64,000 nt of DNA from Acidobacteriota bacterium (GCA_003154775.1 PMES01000054.1:1-64000); one strand, 5' to 3'. Positions 17,601 through 26,050 are shown, numbered from the stretch's first letter. The notes: a model not told the origin generated them from the sequence alone. Made by a program: numbers and translations.

Positions 17601-19062
17601 CGCGAATGGAGGGACGAAGACAAGCACGACGACGCTGACGGCTAATTCCCTGCCCACAACACTGGGAAGCACAGGCAGCTTTCGCGTTGCGGTCACGCCT
17701 TCAGGCGCTAGTGGAGTGACGGGTGCCGTGACGCTGTGGGATGCAGTGGGACCGCGAAGCACGGCGGTGGCGTTGGGGAACGACGGTACCGCGCAAATCA
17801 CCATTCCGTGGCCACAAGCGGGCAATGTGACGCTCTATGCGGAGTATTCGGGGGACGCAAACTATGGGGCCTCGGCGAGCGCGCCGCCGCTGGCGTTTAG
17901 CGTGAGCAAAGGCACGCCGGTGGTGACGTTGAGCGCGCCAAGTGCGGCGAATGCGAATCAGGAAGTCAGCGTCAACGTCAGCGTGGCCGGAATTCCCGGG
18001 AATGTGGCCCTGGCCTACCCCACGGGAGTGGTGGAGTTTTGGGATTCGTTGAATGGCGGGGCCGCGCAGCTCATCACCGCGCAGAACCTGACGGTGGGCG
18101 CGGGGAATATCAGCGTGTTCGCGATACGCAAGGCATTCGCTCCCGGAGTACACAGCCTGAAAGCGCACTATCGCGGGGACAACAACTGGCAGGCGGCGGA
18201 CTCGACGAGCCAACCGATGACGACGGGAGACTTCAGCGTGAACGTATCGCCGAACCCGGTGGCGTTTGTGGCAGGCAGCGCGGGGACGGCGACGGTGACG
18301 ATCACGGCGTCGGGCGGCTTTACGGGAACGATCAATTTGACGTGCCCCGCAGGGACGACAGTTTTGCCCGCGGGATACGCGTGCTCGTTTTCTTCGTCGA
18401 GCGTCACGATTGCCGCGGGGCAAACCACGGCGACAACGCAACTGCAACTGACTCCCACCACGACGACGGCTGGGGCGGCTTTGCGAACTGTGTCGGGCGC
18501 GGGAACAGCGATTGGGAACGGATGGATGGCGTTTGGGCTGCTGGTGGGGATGGGCATACTGGGGCTGGCGGTGTGGGGCACGGATGGAAGAAAGGGCGCC
18601 CGGCGGCTGGCCTTTGCCAGCGGCTGGACGGTTTGCCTGGTGAGCCTGGCGGCGCTGGGGTGCGGAGGAGGGAGCGGCGGCGGGGGCGGCGGGGGCGCGA
18701 AGGTGCCGACCACGACGACGCTTTCGAGCTCAAGCTTGCGGATCGCATATCAACAGCCATTGGCCCTGATCGTGTCCGTCAATGCCAGCGCGAACCCCTT
18801 GGGCCAAGTGCAAGTCTATGATAACGGCCAACCCTATAGCGGCCTGGTGGGTGTGATTGGGGGGAACGCGACGTTTACTACGGATACGCTGGCGGTCGGG
18901 TCTCATCCCATGGCGGCGCACTATTTCGGCGACGCCAACACGCTGCCGTCGGTTTCCCCGACGATCAACCAGGAAGTGCTGGGAGTGACCAATTTGGAGA
19001 TTACGGCGGCCTCGAGCAGCGGAATTTCGCACCCGGCCGATTTCCAGGTGCAACTAAATTAG
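14617..19062 (+). CDS. secreted pro-kumamolisin (S53 sedolisin) protease with Ig-like repeats
   Basis: 1481 residues from the ATG at 14617, behind a GGTGGAAG site; an earlier TTG at 14563 lies before the signal peptide and is disfavoured. The signal peptide is about 8-36. The pro-domain (about 75-205) precedes the S53 domain. Likely catalytic residues are E316 and D320 (EEALLD), oxyanion D402 (AAGDNG) and S569 (GGTSAATP). About six Ig-like repeats of the YAGD(N/A)xF type follow. Near residues 1308-1348 come two hydrophobic helices, a basic loop and an ALGC-GGGSGGG motif (C1349), then one more Ig domain. Sedolisins are acid-active endopeptidases, so it probably degrades protein outside the cell. 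Confidence 0.92.
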   Translation: MTGPLRWVKLCSLRQGLALFVLIIAINLLGSPANAQVREQLSQAIDDADYVRIEHTKPLLATAANDVGPVESSRTMQRMLLVLWPPAEQQNQLKQLLDEQQNRKSPQYHDWLSANEFAAKFGVADADVEKVKQWLQGRGFTIAQIAKSKRWVEFSGTSQQVEQAFHTELHYYKVGEQQYVANATDIAIPNALAEISGGVVSLNSFGKRPPRRVVAGTTGSGPVTLHRGLRPQLTYAGTTNAYYVAPGDFAAIYNTKPLLSSGIDGAGVAIAVTAQSQFELTDVQTFRQIFKLSANDPNIVVVGPDPGFSDPTDAEEALLDTEWAGAVAPGATINVVIAGSTDTTSGVDLAAAYAIDNEVAPILTYTYGGCEAALGPTGNAFYNALWQQAAAEGITVVVAAGDNGAAGCDNPNFGMPASQGFAVNGAAATPYNVAVGGTQFADQGNEATYWNTTDAGDFSSAIGYIPEAAWNDSCDPGQAASATNCLYGNGNFSLLAGGGGASTVYAKPPWQTGTGVPADGARDVPDVALAAGWGHDNIVYCTSHVGAGPACQIDAQNNLVGLTLVGGTSAATPAMAGILALVEQQNGVLQGQVNYVLYQLTQNQSCDASQQTNPTAQNSCVFYDVTAGSNAVPCAGDSPGCSSAQNGVNGFLTGQTAGAGYDMATGLGSVNAANLASNWKNASFAGSQTSMQASSASFVHGTSVNVSGAVAPANGNGTPTGAVSLKTDLYGDADSLPLTNGAFTAAVSDLPGGQYKLSAHYAGDATFAASDSPVLLLNVQPEPSTTTISMNGVQGGSAAYGAAVTVRVRVAGASGFGKATGMVTLQDGATLIGTYALTPDGSAYIPTGNGGGYSFGVGTHALTATYAGDNSFAGSASAPANFTIGKGTPYVVLGANSANVAVGQSVGIHAVVAGSGTQAATGTIQFTDNGAPIGTTVPLQTGGFFGTQAQASMIVSNLTAGTHKFGASYDGSGDANYASVPSGDQNEARFPVNVSANGGTKTSTTTLTANSLPTTLGSTGSFRVAVTPSGASGVTGAVTLWDAVGPRSTAVALGNDGTAQITIPWPQAGNVTLYAEYSGDANYGASASAPPLAFSVSKGTPVVTLSAPSAANANQEVSVNVSVAGIPGNVALAYPTGVVEFWDSLNGGAAQLITAQNLTVGAGNISVFAIRKAFAPGVHSLKAHYRGDNNWQAADSTSQPMTTGDFSVNVSPNPVAFVAGSAGTATVTITASGGFTGTINLTCPAGTTVLPAGYACSFSSSSVTIAAGQTTATTQLQLTPTTTTAGAALRTVSGAGTAIGNGWMAFGLLVGMGILGLAVWGTDGRKGARRLAFASGWTVCLVSLAALGCGGGSGGGGGGGAKVPTTTTLSSSSLRIAYQQPLALIVSVNASANPLGQVQVYDNGQPYSGLVGVIGGNATFTTDTLAVGSHPMAAHYFGDANTLPSVSPTINQEVLGVTNLEITAASSSGISHPADFQVQLN

Positions 19063-19242
19063 CCGGAAAGGTGTTATATAAAGAGGGACTTACGGCGCAT
19101 AAGGGGAGCAAACCGTTTCCTGTCCTGGAGCATCTGAAAGAGACAGCATGATGCGTGGCTGCGTAAGGGGCGGAGGCACGCCATTCCTGCCAAAAGAGCC
19201 CGGGAAGATTGCGAAAAAGACGCTGGGGAGTTTAAGAAAATT

Positions 19243-22200
19243 ATGAAGATTCTAAAGACGAATAGCTGGATGATTTTGTGTGCCGTGGCCCTGCTGCTGG
19301 CAGGACAGGCGGCGTGGGCACAGACAGCGAATGTGCCGGCGCGCGTGGTGGAAGCCGTGGATGACACGCGGACGGTGACGTTGCAGGGGAATGTGCACCC
19401 GCTAGCGCGGGCCGCGAACGACCAGGGAGCGCTGCCGGATTCGCAGCCAATGACGCGCATGCTGCTTTTACTGCAGCGCAGCGACGCGCAGGAAGCCTCT
19501 CTGCGCCAATTGATGGACGCGCAGCAGACTAAGGGATCGGGAAGCTATCACACCTGGCTGACCCCGGAACTGTTTGGGAAGCAGTATGGTCCGGCGGACA
19601 CGGATGTGCAGGCGGTGACGGACTGGCTGACGCGGCAAGGGTTTCAGGTGGCAAGAGTGGCCGCGGGGCGCACGGTGATCGAGTTCAGCGGAAACGTGGG
19701 GCAGGTGCGCAACGCATTTCACACCCAGATTCATAAGTATGTGGTGAAGGGCGAAGAGCACTTCGCGAACGCGAGCGATCCGGCGATCCCAGAGGCGCTG
19801 GCCCCGGTGGTCAAGGGAGTGGTGGCGCTGCACAATTTCCCGATACATGCACAGCACCGGCGGGTCGGAAGTTTTCAACGAAACCTCGCTACCGGAGATG
19901 TGAAACCCCTATTTACCTATACGGATTTGAATGGCACGTTTTATGGAGTAGGGCCAGCGGACTTCGCGAAGATTTACAACATTCCCGCCGGAGCAGATGG
20001 CACCGGGCAGAGTATCGCGATTGTGGGGCAGTCGAATATCAATATTCAGGACGTGAGGGATTTCCGGAGCATGTTCGGGCTGCCCGCGAACGACCCGAAG
20101 ATTATTGTGAATGGGCCGGATCCCGGGTTGCAGCTTGCCAGCGGGGATGAAGAAGAGTCGGACTTGGACGTGGAATGGGCGGGAGCGGTGGCACCTGCGG
20201 CAAATATTGTTTTTGTTACGTCGCAATCGACACAATCAAGTCTGACGCAGGTCGTAGGTGGCGTCGACCTATCGGCGCTGTACATTATTGACAACAATTT
20301 GGCGCCCGTAATGAGCGAGAGTTATGGAGAGTGCGAACCATTCATCTTGACCGCGGGAAACGCATTTTACAACGCACTGTGGCAGCAGGCGGCGGCCGAG
20401 GGGATCACGGTCGTCGTCGCCGCAGGCGACAGCGGTTCAGCAGGCTGTGACTCTTCGTTTACAGAGAACGCGGCAACAAATGGATTAGCGGTAAGCGGTA
20501 CTGCCTCGACGCCGTATAACGTGGCGGTCGGGGGGACGGATTTCGATCAGCTCAATAATCTGAGCAACTACTGGAGCCCGACAAACAATGCCACCACCCA
20601 GCTCTCGGCACTGGGCTATATCGCCGAGGTGCCGTGGGATGACTCGACGTGCGCGGCAAACTTTCCAACGTGCACGACCGTGGATTCGAGCGGTGCGGAT
20701 CTCAGCGCTGGCGCCGGCGGTCCGAGTAATTGCGTGTCGGCGACATCGGACAGCAGCGGGAATATCACTTGCAACACGGGAAGTGGTGCTTTCCCGAATC
20801 TCGGTTATCCAAAACCGGCGTTTCAGAACGGTGTGACACCGAGCGACTCGTTGCGAGATCTGCCGGACATTTCGCTGTTTGCGGGCGATGGTATCAACTC
20901 AAGCTTTTATATCATATGCGAATCGGACGCAAATCCGAATAACGCGCCTTGCGACTCATCGACGAGCCCGACTTCCGGGACGCATAATTTCACCGGCGTC
21001 GGCGGCACATCCGGGGGCACGCCATCGTTTGCAGCCATCATAGCGTTGGTGAACCAGCAGACGGGGGGACGTCAGGGAAACGCGAACTACGTGCTATACG
21101 CTCTGGCGGCAACAAAGGAGACCTACTCGACCTGTAAGTCGAGTTTGTTCACAAATCCGACGACAGAGACAATTCCGGCGACATGCGTGTTCTTCGACAT
21201 CACCACGGGAAACAACTCCATTGCCTGCGTCGCAGGGTCGCCGAACTGCAGCAATCCAGGCAGCGGTTATGGACTCATTATTTCTGGCGTGAGCGCGGAC
21301 CACGGGAGTCCTGCGTTCCAGTCCGAGACTGGGTACGACCTGGCGACGGGGCTAGGTTCGATCAACGTGGCCAACCTGCTCACCAATTGGAGCACGGCAG
21401 TTCGTACGCCAACAACTACGACGCTAGGTGCTCCAAGCCCCGCAACCCTCACCTCGGGTCAGAGTTTCAGCATACCGATTACTGTCACGCCGGCGGGGGC
21501 GGCAGGAAATGTTTCCCTGACCGCGCTGGCTAGTAATGGAAGCACGATTCTCGGGTCGGTTGCAGCGAACACTGCGGGACCATTTACGCTGTCAGGGGGG
21601 AGCGTTACGGTGAGTACAAACCTACTGCCTCCTGGCACGGCATACATTGAGGGCTACTATGGTGGAGATGTAACTCATGGCGCGAGCACGTCCACACCAC
21701 CCCTCGCCCTGGCCGTGAGCGGGGCAAATCAGACGAGCAAGACGGCTCTGAATTTCGTGACGTTTGACGCGAATAATAACCCGATTCTGAACACGTCGGG
21801 GAACGTGTCATACGGCAGTAGCTATATCGTGCAGATTGCGGTGACAAATTCCAGCGGAACGAGCTGCCTGACCGGCGGCACGGCCACGACACCGGCCACC
21901 CCTTGCCCCACGGGCACAGTCGCTTTGACGGATAACAACAACGCGCTAGATGATTGGCCCATTGCGGGTACACTCAATGCGACAAACATCGCAAAACTGA
22001 ACAATCAGAGTATCGCAGAGGACCAGCCCATCCAGTTGCCTGGGGGAAGCCACAGCCTCGTGGCGCAGTTTACCTCTGGTGATACCAACTTTCAGGGGAG
22101 CACTAGCAACACGCTGTCCGTGACGATTACGAAGGCGACGACGCAAACGCTAGTTGGTGGCCCGTCCCCGGTCACGTCGGGGGCGACGGTAACGTTGACG

Positions 22201-22668
22201 GCGCAGGTGCAGACGAACAGCAACGGCGCCGGGCCGACGGGCACGGTTTCCTTCACGAACGGAAGCGCCAGCCTGGGTTCCGCGAACTGCGTGCCCACGG
22301 CTTACTCGGTCAGCACAGGCACGCCTGCCTATTGCACGGCGACGCTGTCGACGGCGATTTCGGGGCTGTACCCGCCGCCGGTGGGCGGGCCTAAGGGGCC
22401 GGGTCTGCCGGTGATGCCGGTGATTATGGCGCTGGTGGGCCTGCTGCTGTTCGCGCTGGGCTTCCGCTGGATGCCGGAGGGGCGGCGACGCGCCTATGCG
22501 TATGCCGGACTGGTGGCGTTCGCGCTGCTGGTTGTGGGCATTGCCGGCTGCGGCGGAGGAAGCAGCAGCGGTGGCGGTGGTGGAACCACGAGGACGATCA
22601 CGGCAAGTTATCCGGGCGACACAAACTATTCGTCCTCGTCCGGAACTGTACAGATTACGGTGCAGTGA
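19243..22668 (+). CDS. secreted pro-kumamolisin (S53 sedolisin) protease with Ig-like tail
   Basis: 1141 residues with a signal peptide ending near AWA-QT (residue 26). The pro-domain is about 60-200 and the S53 catalytic domain about 225-710. Likely catalytic residues are E305 and D309 (EESDLD), oxyanion D396 (AAGDSG) and S590 (GGTSGGTP). Two or three Ig-like repeats follow. The tail repeats the architecture of the upstream paralogue: helix, GRRR loop, helix, then IAGC-GGGSSSGGGGG with C1103 and a short Ig-like piece. The 180-bp gap to the upstream protease suggests tandem duplication, probably with its own promoter. A terminator lies about 100 bp downstream. Confidence 0.92.
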   Translation: MKILKTNSWMILCAVALLLAGQAAWAQTANVPARVVEAVDDTRTVTLQGNVHPLARAANDQGALPDSQPMTRMLLLLQRSDAQEASLRQLMDAQQTKGSGSYHTWLTPELFGKQYGPADTDVQAVTDWLTRQGFQVARVAAGRTVIEFSGNVGQVRNAFHTQIHKYVVKGEEHFANASDPAIPEALAPVVKGVVALHNFPIHAQHRRVGSFQRNLATGDVKPLFTYTDLNGTFYGVGPADFAKIYNIPAGADGTGQSIAIVGQSNINIQDVRDFRSMFGLPANDPKIIVNGPDPGLQLASGDEEESDLDVEWAGAVAPAANIVFVTSQSTQSSLTQVVGGVDLSALYIIDNNLAPVMSESYGECEPFILTAGNAFYNALWQQAAAEGITVVVAAGDSGSAGCDSSFTENAATNGLAVSGTASTPYNVAVGGTDFDQLNNLSNYWSPTNNATTQLSALGYIAEVPWDDSTCAANFPTCTTVDSSGADLSAGAGGPSNCVSATSDSSGNITCNTGSGAFPNLGYPKPAFQNGVTPSDSLRDLPDISLFAGDGINSSFYIICESDANPNNAPCDSSTSPTSGTHNFTGVGGTSGGTPSFAAIIALVNQQTGGRQGNANYVLYALAATKETYSTCKSSLFTNPTTETIPATCVFFDITTGNNSIACVAGSPNCSNPGSGYGLIISGVSADHGSPAFQSETGYDLATGLGSINVANLLTNWSTAVRTPTTTTLGAPSPATLTSGQSFSIPITVTPAGAAGNVSLTALASNGSTILGSVAANTAGPFTLSGGSVTVSTNLLPPGTAYIEGYYGGDVTHGASTSTPPLALAVSGANQTSKTALNFVTFDANNNPILNTSGNVSYGSSYIVQIAVTNSSGTSCLTGGTATTPATPCPTGTVALTDNNNALDDWPIAGTLNATNIAKLNNQSIAEDQPIQLPGGSHSLVAQFTSGDTNFQGSTSNTLSVTITKATTQTLVGGPSPVTSGATVTLTAQVQTNSNGAGPTGTVSFTNGSASLGSANCVPTAYSVSTGTPAYCTATLSTAISGLYPPPVGGPKGPGLPVMPVIMALVGLLLFALGFRWMPEGRRRAYAYAGLVAFALLVVGIAGCGGGSSSGGGGGTTRTITASYPGDTNYSSSSGTVQITVQ

Positions 22669-22770
22669 GCCAGGTCGGATCGCTCGCCATGGCACGAGAA
22701 GAGAAAAGCCACTCCCCGACGTGAGTCGGAGCAGGTGGTCAACCAGACAACGCATATCATCGAGTTGAAG

Positions 22771-22809
22771 AAGGGCGCGCCAGGCAAATGGCGCGCCCTT
22801 CTTTTGTTT
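22771..22809 (+). terminator. rho-independent terminator after the second S53 gene
   Basis: A perfect 12-bp GC-rich stem (22771-22782 with 22789-22800) encloses GGCAAA and is followed by CTTTTGTTT. It lies between the S53 stop at 22668 and the convergent PilZ stop at 22845, so it may serve both genes. Confidence 0.75.
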
Positions 22810-22844
22810 GGGCTACGGGATGCCCTGCGCGAATGTCGGAGGCG

Positions 22845-23246
22845 TCAGTTGTTGGGGTTGGGCGGGAAGAAGACATTCCAGAATTGCGGGGAAGGCGTGG
22901 TGAACTCGATGGGAACGAGGGAGCCTTCGGCGTTCATTACAGGGGGGCGCACCACGTGGGCTTCCACCTTTTTCTGGGTCTTGGGATTCTCGATGGAAAT
23001 TTTGGTGCCGGTGGGCAGGCCTTGGGGCAGAATAATCATCGCCCCGCTGGCGCTGACGGTGTGCGTGGTGCCGTGAATGGGATTGGCTTTGCCCTCGATA
23101 TACACGACGACGGGCATCCTGAGGTGCACACGCTGAGCGCGGCGGCGTTCTTCATTGGTTTGCAGGCGCACCCCGTTGGCGCTGCGCTTGACGTTCGGGG
23201 CGGCAGCAGCGGCCGCGGGCGGCGTCGATTTTGGCAAATGCGTCAC
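22845..23246 (-). CDS. PilZ-domain protein (second gene of a PilZ pair)
   Basis: 133 residues with a low-complexity Pro/Ala start and then a PilZ domain at about 30-125. RRRAQRVHLR provides the arginine switch, and TVSASGAMI aligns with the (D/N)xSxxG motif but with a non-canonical first residue, so cyclic di-GMP affinity is uncertain. The start codon overlaps the stop of the upstream PilZ gene by four bases, so they are translationally coupled. No effector domain is fused. Confidence 0.75.
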   Translation of the reverse strand: MTHLPKSTPPAAAAAAPNVKRSANGVRLQTNEERRRAQRVHLRMPVVVYIEGKANPIHGTTHTVSASGAMIILPQGLPTGTKISIENPKTQKKVEAHVVRPPVMNAEGSLVPIEFTTPSPQFWNVFFPPNPNN

Positions 23247-23590
23247 AGCTCCAACCCCCAGAAGTCCATGTCCGGCGCAACGAGCTCGATGCCGTATTCC
23301 CAGCCGTCGGGTTGTTGATTCCCTTTCCAGACAATCACGGCGGCGTTGCTGGCGCCGGTAGCGACGTTGGTGAGGGCCAGGCGATGATCCAGCTCAAGCG
23401 ACTCCGAAATCATGACCATGCAACCGTAAGGATTCACGACCCGGGTAAAGGCCTCGATGCGCTGGCGATTGCCAGCGGAAGCATCCCACTCCAGGCGGAT
23501 GGGGACGCGGGAGTTCATGCGGCGTCCACGCCGCTTTTCGCCGTAGCGTATTCCTACCTGTTTCAATTCCTGCAACTTGACATGCATCAT
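23243..23590 (-). CDS. PilZ-like protein (first gene of a PilZ pair)
   Basis: 115 residues from paired ATGs at 23590/23587, with GAGG just upstream; a longer frame to 23713 has Arg/Ala-rich sequence unlike the domain. RRMNSRVPIRLEW is the likely arginine switch. The expected (D/N)xSxxG segment is replaced by VVNPYGCMVMI, so it is a divergent PilZ that may not bind cyclic di-GMP. It is divergent from the deacetylase gene at 23851. Confidence 0.65.
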   Translation of the reverse strand: MMHVKLQELKQVGIRYGEKRRGRRMNSRVPIRLEWDASAGNRQRIEAFTRVVNPYGCMVMISESLELDHRLALTNVATGASNAAVIVWKGNQQPDGWEYGIELVAPDMDFWGLEL

Positions 23591-23748
23591 GGCCTCGAGA
23601 GCCAGCGGAGAAACAGAGCGTGCTGGCCTGCTGCGATGAAAGCCGCATGGAACAAGCGCAGGTCGCGACGAAGCAAAAGCCGCAGCGCGACCGAGAGCAA
23701 CGCTGTTCCACAAACTGTCTTGTTGATCATGCTAGAGTTACAAGAAAG

Positions 23749-23834
23749 AAGGGTCAATGGTACGGAAGCGTAAGAGTAGCTGTCCGAAAGGACAGGCGCT
23801 TTGACCCTTGGGACAGGCCCTGCGAGGTTCAGGG
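23749..23834 (+). promoter_or_regulatory. structured 5' leader candidate upstream of the ChbG/YdjC gene
   Basis: AAGGGTCAA (23749-23757) pairs with TTGACCCTT (23801-23809). Inside is CTGTCC-GAAA-GGACAG (23780-23795), a 6-bp hairpin capped by a GNRA tetraloop. A third small hairpin (CCCTG/CAGGG) follows near 23818-23834, ending about 17 bases before the GTG start. Nested stems with a GNRA loop suggest a folded leader or a mobile palindromic repeat. I do not recognise a known riboswitch class. Confidence 0.4.
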
Positions 23835-23850
23835 TAAACGAAAGGCAAAA

Positions 23851-24735
23851 GTGCGGAATCTGATCGTCAATGCGGATGACCTGGGATGGACGGAAGGGGT
23901 GAACCGGGGGATCGTGGAGGCCCACCGCAAGGGTCTGGTGACCAGCACAACGCTGCTGGCCAACGGGCGGGCGTTCGACTCCGGGATTGCGGCGGCACGA
24001 AATAATCCGGAACTGGGAATTGGCGTGCATCTGAACCTGAGCGATGGCCCGCCAGCCGCTCCTGCTGATCAAGTGCCGGGGCTTTTGAACAGCGCGGGCG
24101 AGCTCGATGCCGGGCCAGAAGGCTTGTTGCTGATAATTGCGCGCCGCGGCTTGCGATTGGATGAAATCGAGCGGGAATGGAACGCACAGATCCGGAAGAT
24201 TCGAGAGGCCGGGATTTCTCCCACACACCTGGACGGGCACAAGCACGTGCAAATGCTGCCGGGGCTATTTGAACTGGCGTTGCGCCTGGCAAAGAAGCAT
24301 GGGATCAGGGCAATTCGCGTGGCGCATGAGGAATCGAGCTTGCGCTCGGCGTTATCGGCAGGGGCATCACACAACGCGAGCGTGGTTTTGAAACAGGGGA
24401 TACAGGCGCGCGGGCTGAAGCTGCTGGCGCGGGATGCCCGGGGATTGGCAAACCGCGAAGGGGTCGCCACGAGCGACTACTTCTGCGGGATCGCACAGAC
24501 GGGCGAATTGACCCGCGAAGGGGTCGAAGAGTTTTTGGAGAGTTTGCCGGAGGGCACGACGGAACTGATGTGCCACCCGGGCTATGCGGACGAGGAGCTG
24601 CGGAAAACCGCCACCCGGCTGCAGGATTCGAGGAAGACCGAGCTGGACATTCTGACCGACCCACAGATCAGAAAAATTGTCGCCAAGCGAGGGATACGCC
24701 TGATAAACTACGGTTTTAGCGGTGCGCTGGGATAA
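23851..24735 (+). CDS. ChbG/HpnK (YdjC) family carbohydrate deacetylase
   Basis: 294 residues from GTG 23851, with AAAGG seven bases upstream; this start places the conserved LIVNADDLG at residues 4-12 as in the family. Metal-site residues are visible: D9/D10, the GVHLNL histidine near 58, and HLDGHKHVQMLP near 128-139. The family removes N-acetyl groups from amino sugars, as in ChbG (chitin disaccharide), HpnK (hopanoid) and Francisella NaxD (lipid-linked GalNAc). The ArnC-like glycosyltransferase 88 bp downstream favours a lipid-linked sugar substrate. No hopanoid genes are in view, so I do not assign hpnK. Confidence 0.82.
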   Translation: MRNLIVNADDLGWTEGVNRGIVEAHRKGLVTSTTLLANGRAFDSGIAAARNNPELGIGVHLNLSDGPPAAPADQVPGLLNSAGELDAGPEGLLLIIARRGLRLDEIEREWNAQIRKIREAGISPTHLDGHKHVQMLPGLFELALRLAKKHGIRAIRVAHEESSLRSALSAGASHNASVVLKQGIQARGLKLLARDARGLANREGVATSDYFCGIAQTGELTREGVEEFLESLPEGTTELMCHPGYADEELRKTATRLQDSRKTELDILTDPQIRKIVAKRGIRLINYGFSGALG

Positions 24736-24823
24736 AGCTGAGCCTGACAGAAGGCAGGGTTCCAGCCAGCACGGCGTGAGGGGCGCCGGGCAAGTCATTT
24801 GAGAAAGGCAAAGAAACAGCCTT

Positions 24824-25846
24824 ATGGGAATTGAGTCGCCGATCCGCTACTCGATTGTGGTTCCGTTCTACAACGAACAGGAAAACATTCCGGATTTGTA
24901 CATGAAGCTGACGGATGTGATGGATTCGATCGGCGAGCCGTACGAGATGGTGTTTGTGGATGATGGAAGCAATGATAGCTCGTACAAGGTGCTCTCGGAG
25001 ATTTACGAGCACGACCGGCGCGTGAATGTGGTGCGGCTGCGGCGCAACTTTGGACAAACGCCGGCGCTGAAGGCGGGATTCGATTTTGCGCGGGGCGACA
25101 TCGTGATCTCCATGGACGGAGACCAGCAACACGATCCCGCGGAGATTCCGCGATTCCTGGAGAAAATTGAGGAAGGCTACGACCTGGTCAGCGGCTGGAG
25201 GCGCTCCCGCAACGACCACTGGCTGACGCGGCAAGTGCCGAGCCGCATCGCGAACTGGTTGATGGCCAAACTTTCCGGAATCGAGCTGCACGATTTCGGC
25301 ACGACATTCAAGGCCTACCGCCGCGAGATTTTGCAGGAAATCCAGCTCTATGGGGAACTCCACCGGTTTATACCTGCGCTGGCGAGTTCGTCGGGCGCGC
25401 GCATCACGGAAGTGCCGATATCCAATCCGCAGCGCAAGAGCGGGCGGTCGAACTACGGGATAGGGCGGAGCATCCGCGTCTTTTTTGACTTGATCATGGT
25501 GAAATTCCTGCTGGATTATTCGACGCGGCCGCTGCAGTTTTTTGGGATGCTGGGGTTGGCGGGGACGGGCTCAGGATTCATCCTCGGATCCGTCCTGGTC
25601 GTGAAGAAGATTTTCTTCAACGAGAACATCATGACGCAGCACGGGCCGCTGCTGCTGCTGGCGATTGCCCTGTTTGTCAGCGGGATTCAGTTCATCTCCA
25701 TGGGCCTGCTGGGAGAGATCAGTTCCCGCACCTATTACGAATCACAGAACAAAGCGATCTACGCGTTGCGCGAAGTGAAGAGTCACCGGAAAGAGCAGGG
25801 CGATTCGGCGGAATCCGCGCAGCCCTTTGGAAGCTCGGAACGCTAA
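24824..25846 (+). CDS. family 2 glycosyltransferase, ArnC/GtrB/DPM1-like
   Basis: 340 residues. The GT-A domain starts with SIVVPFYNEQENI, has VDDGSNDSS for nucleotide binding and MDGDQQHDP containing the DxD motif. Two C-terminal transmembrane helices (about 236-262 and 276-300) match polyprenyl-phosphate glycosyltransferases such as ArnC and GtrB. It likely transfers a sugar from a nucleotide donor to undecaprenyl phosphate at the inner membrane. The C-terminus is charged (about residues 310-340). Co-directional with the upstream deacetylase, it suggests a transfer-then-deacetylate route to an amino-sugar lipid. Confidence 0.85.
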   Translation: MGIESPIRYSIVVPFYNEQENIPDLYMKLTDVMDSIGEPYEMVFVDDGSNDSSYKVLSEIYEHDRRVNVVRLRRNFGQTPALKAGFDFARGDIVISMDGDQQHDPAEIPRFLEKIEEGYDLVSGWRRSRNDHWLTRQVPSRIANWLMAKLSGIELHDFGTTFKAYRREILQEIQLYGELHRFIPALASSSGARITEVPISNPQRKSGRSNYGIGRSIRVFFDLIMVKFLLDYSTRPLQFFGMLGLAGTGSGFILGSVLVVKKIFFNENIMTQHGPLLLLAIALFVSGIQFISMGLLGEISSRTYYESQNKAIYALREVKSHRKEQGDSAESAQPFGSSER

Positions 25847-25884
25847 GCCTGAAATCCGAAGTTGAAGAGGGATTTCATCGCACA

Positions 25885-26050
25885 AAAAACGTGCGATGGA
25901 GAACCGTATCTCCACTGCGGGCCGGCAAAAAGCGCCGTCCCTCCGGTCGAAATGACAGATTTGGGGTGGTGGATGGTGTGGGAGAAGAGGGGCTAAAGCC
26001 CACGCGCGCCAGGGGCTTTGCGCCGGGGCTGAAGCCCCGGCCTCCTAAAG
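25885..26050. repeat. dispersed-repeat fragments
   Basis: The 332-bp gap 25847-26178 has no gene. It starts with GCACAAAAAACGTGC, then a degraded TCATTTCGACCGGAGGGA-type unit related to the TGTCATTCCGAGC family, then GGGGCTAAAGCCC and GGGGCTGAAGCCCC palindromes. These look like stacked remnants of short repeats, followed by the FecR terminator. Confidence 0.45.

Noticed and set aside
23749..23834. cyclic di-GMP (GEMM) riboswitch reading of the deacetylase leader
   Set aside because: A GNRA loop and nearby PilZ genes suggested it, but the conserved GEMM core sequences are not present.
23851..24735. Assigning hpnK and a hopanoid pathway
   Set aside because: No other hopanoid gene is in the window, and the adjacent ArnC-like transferase fits a lipid-linked sugar equally well, so only the family name is used.
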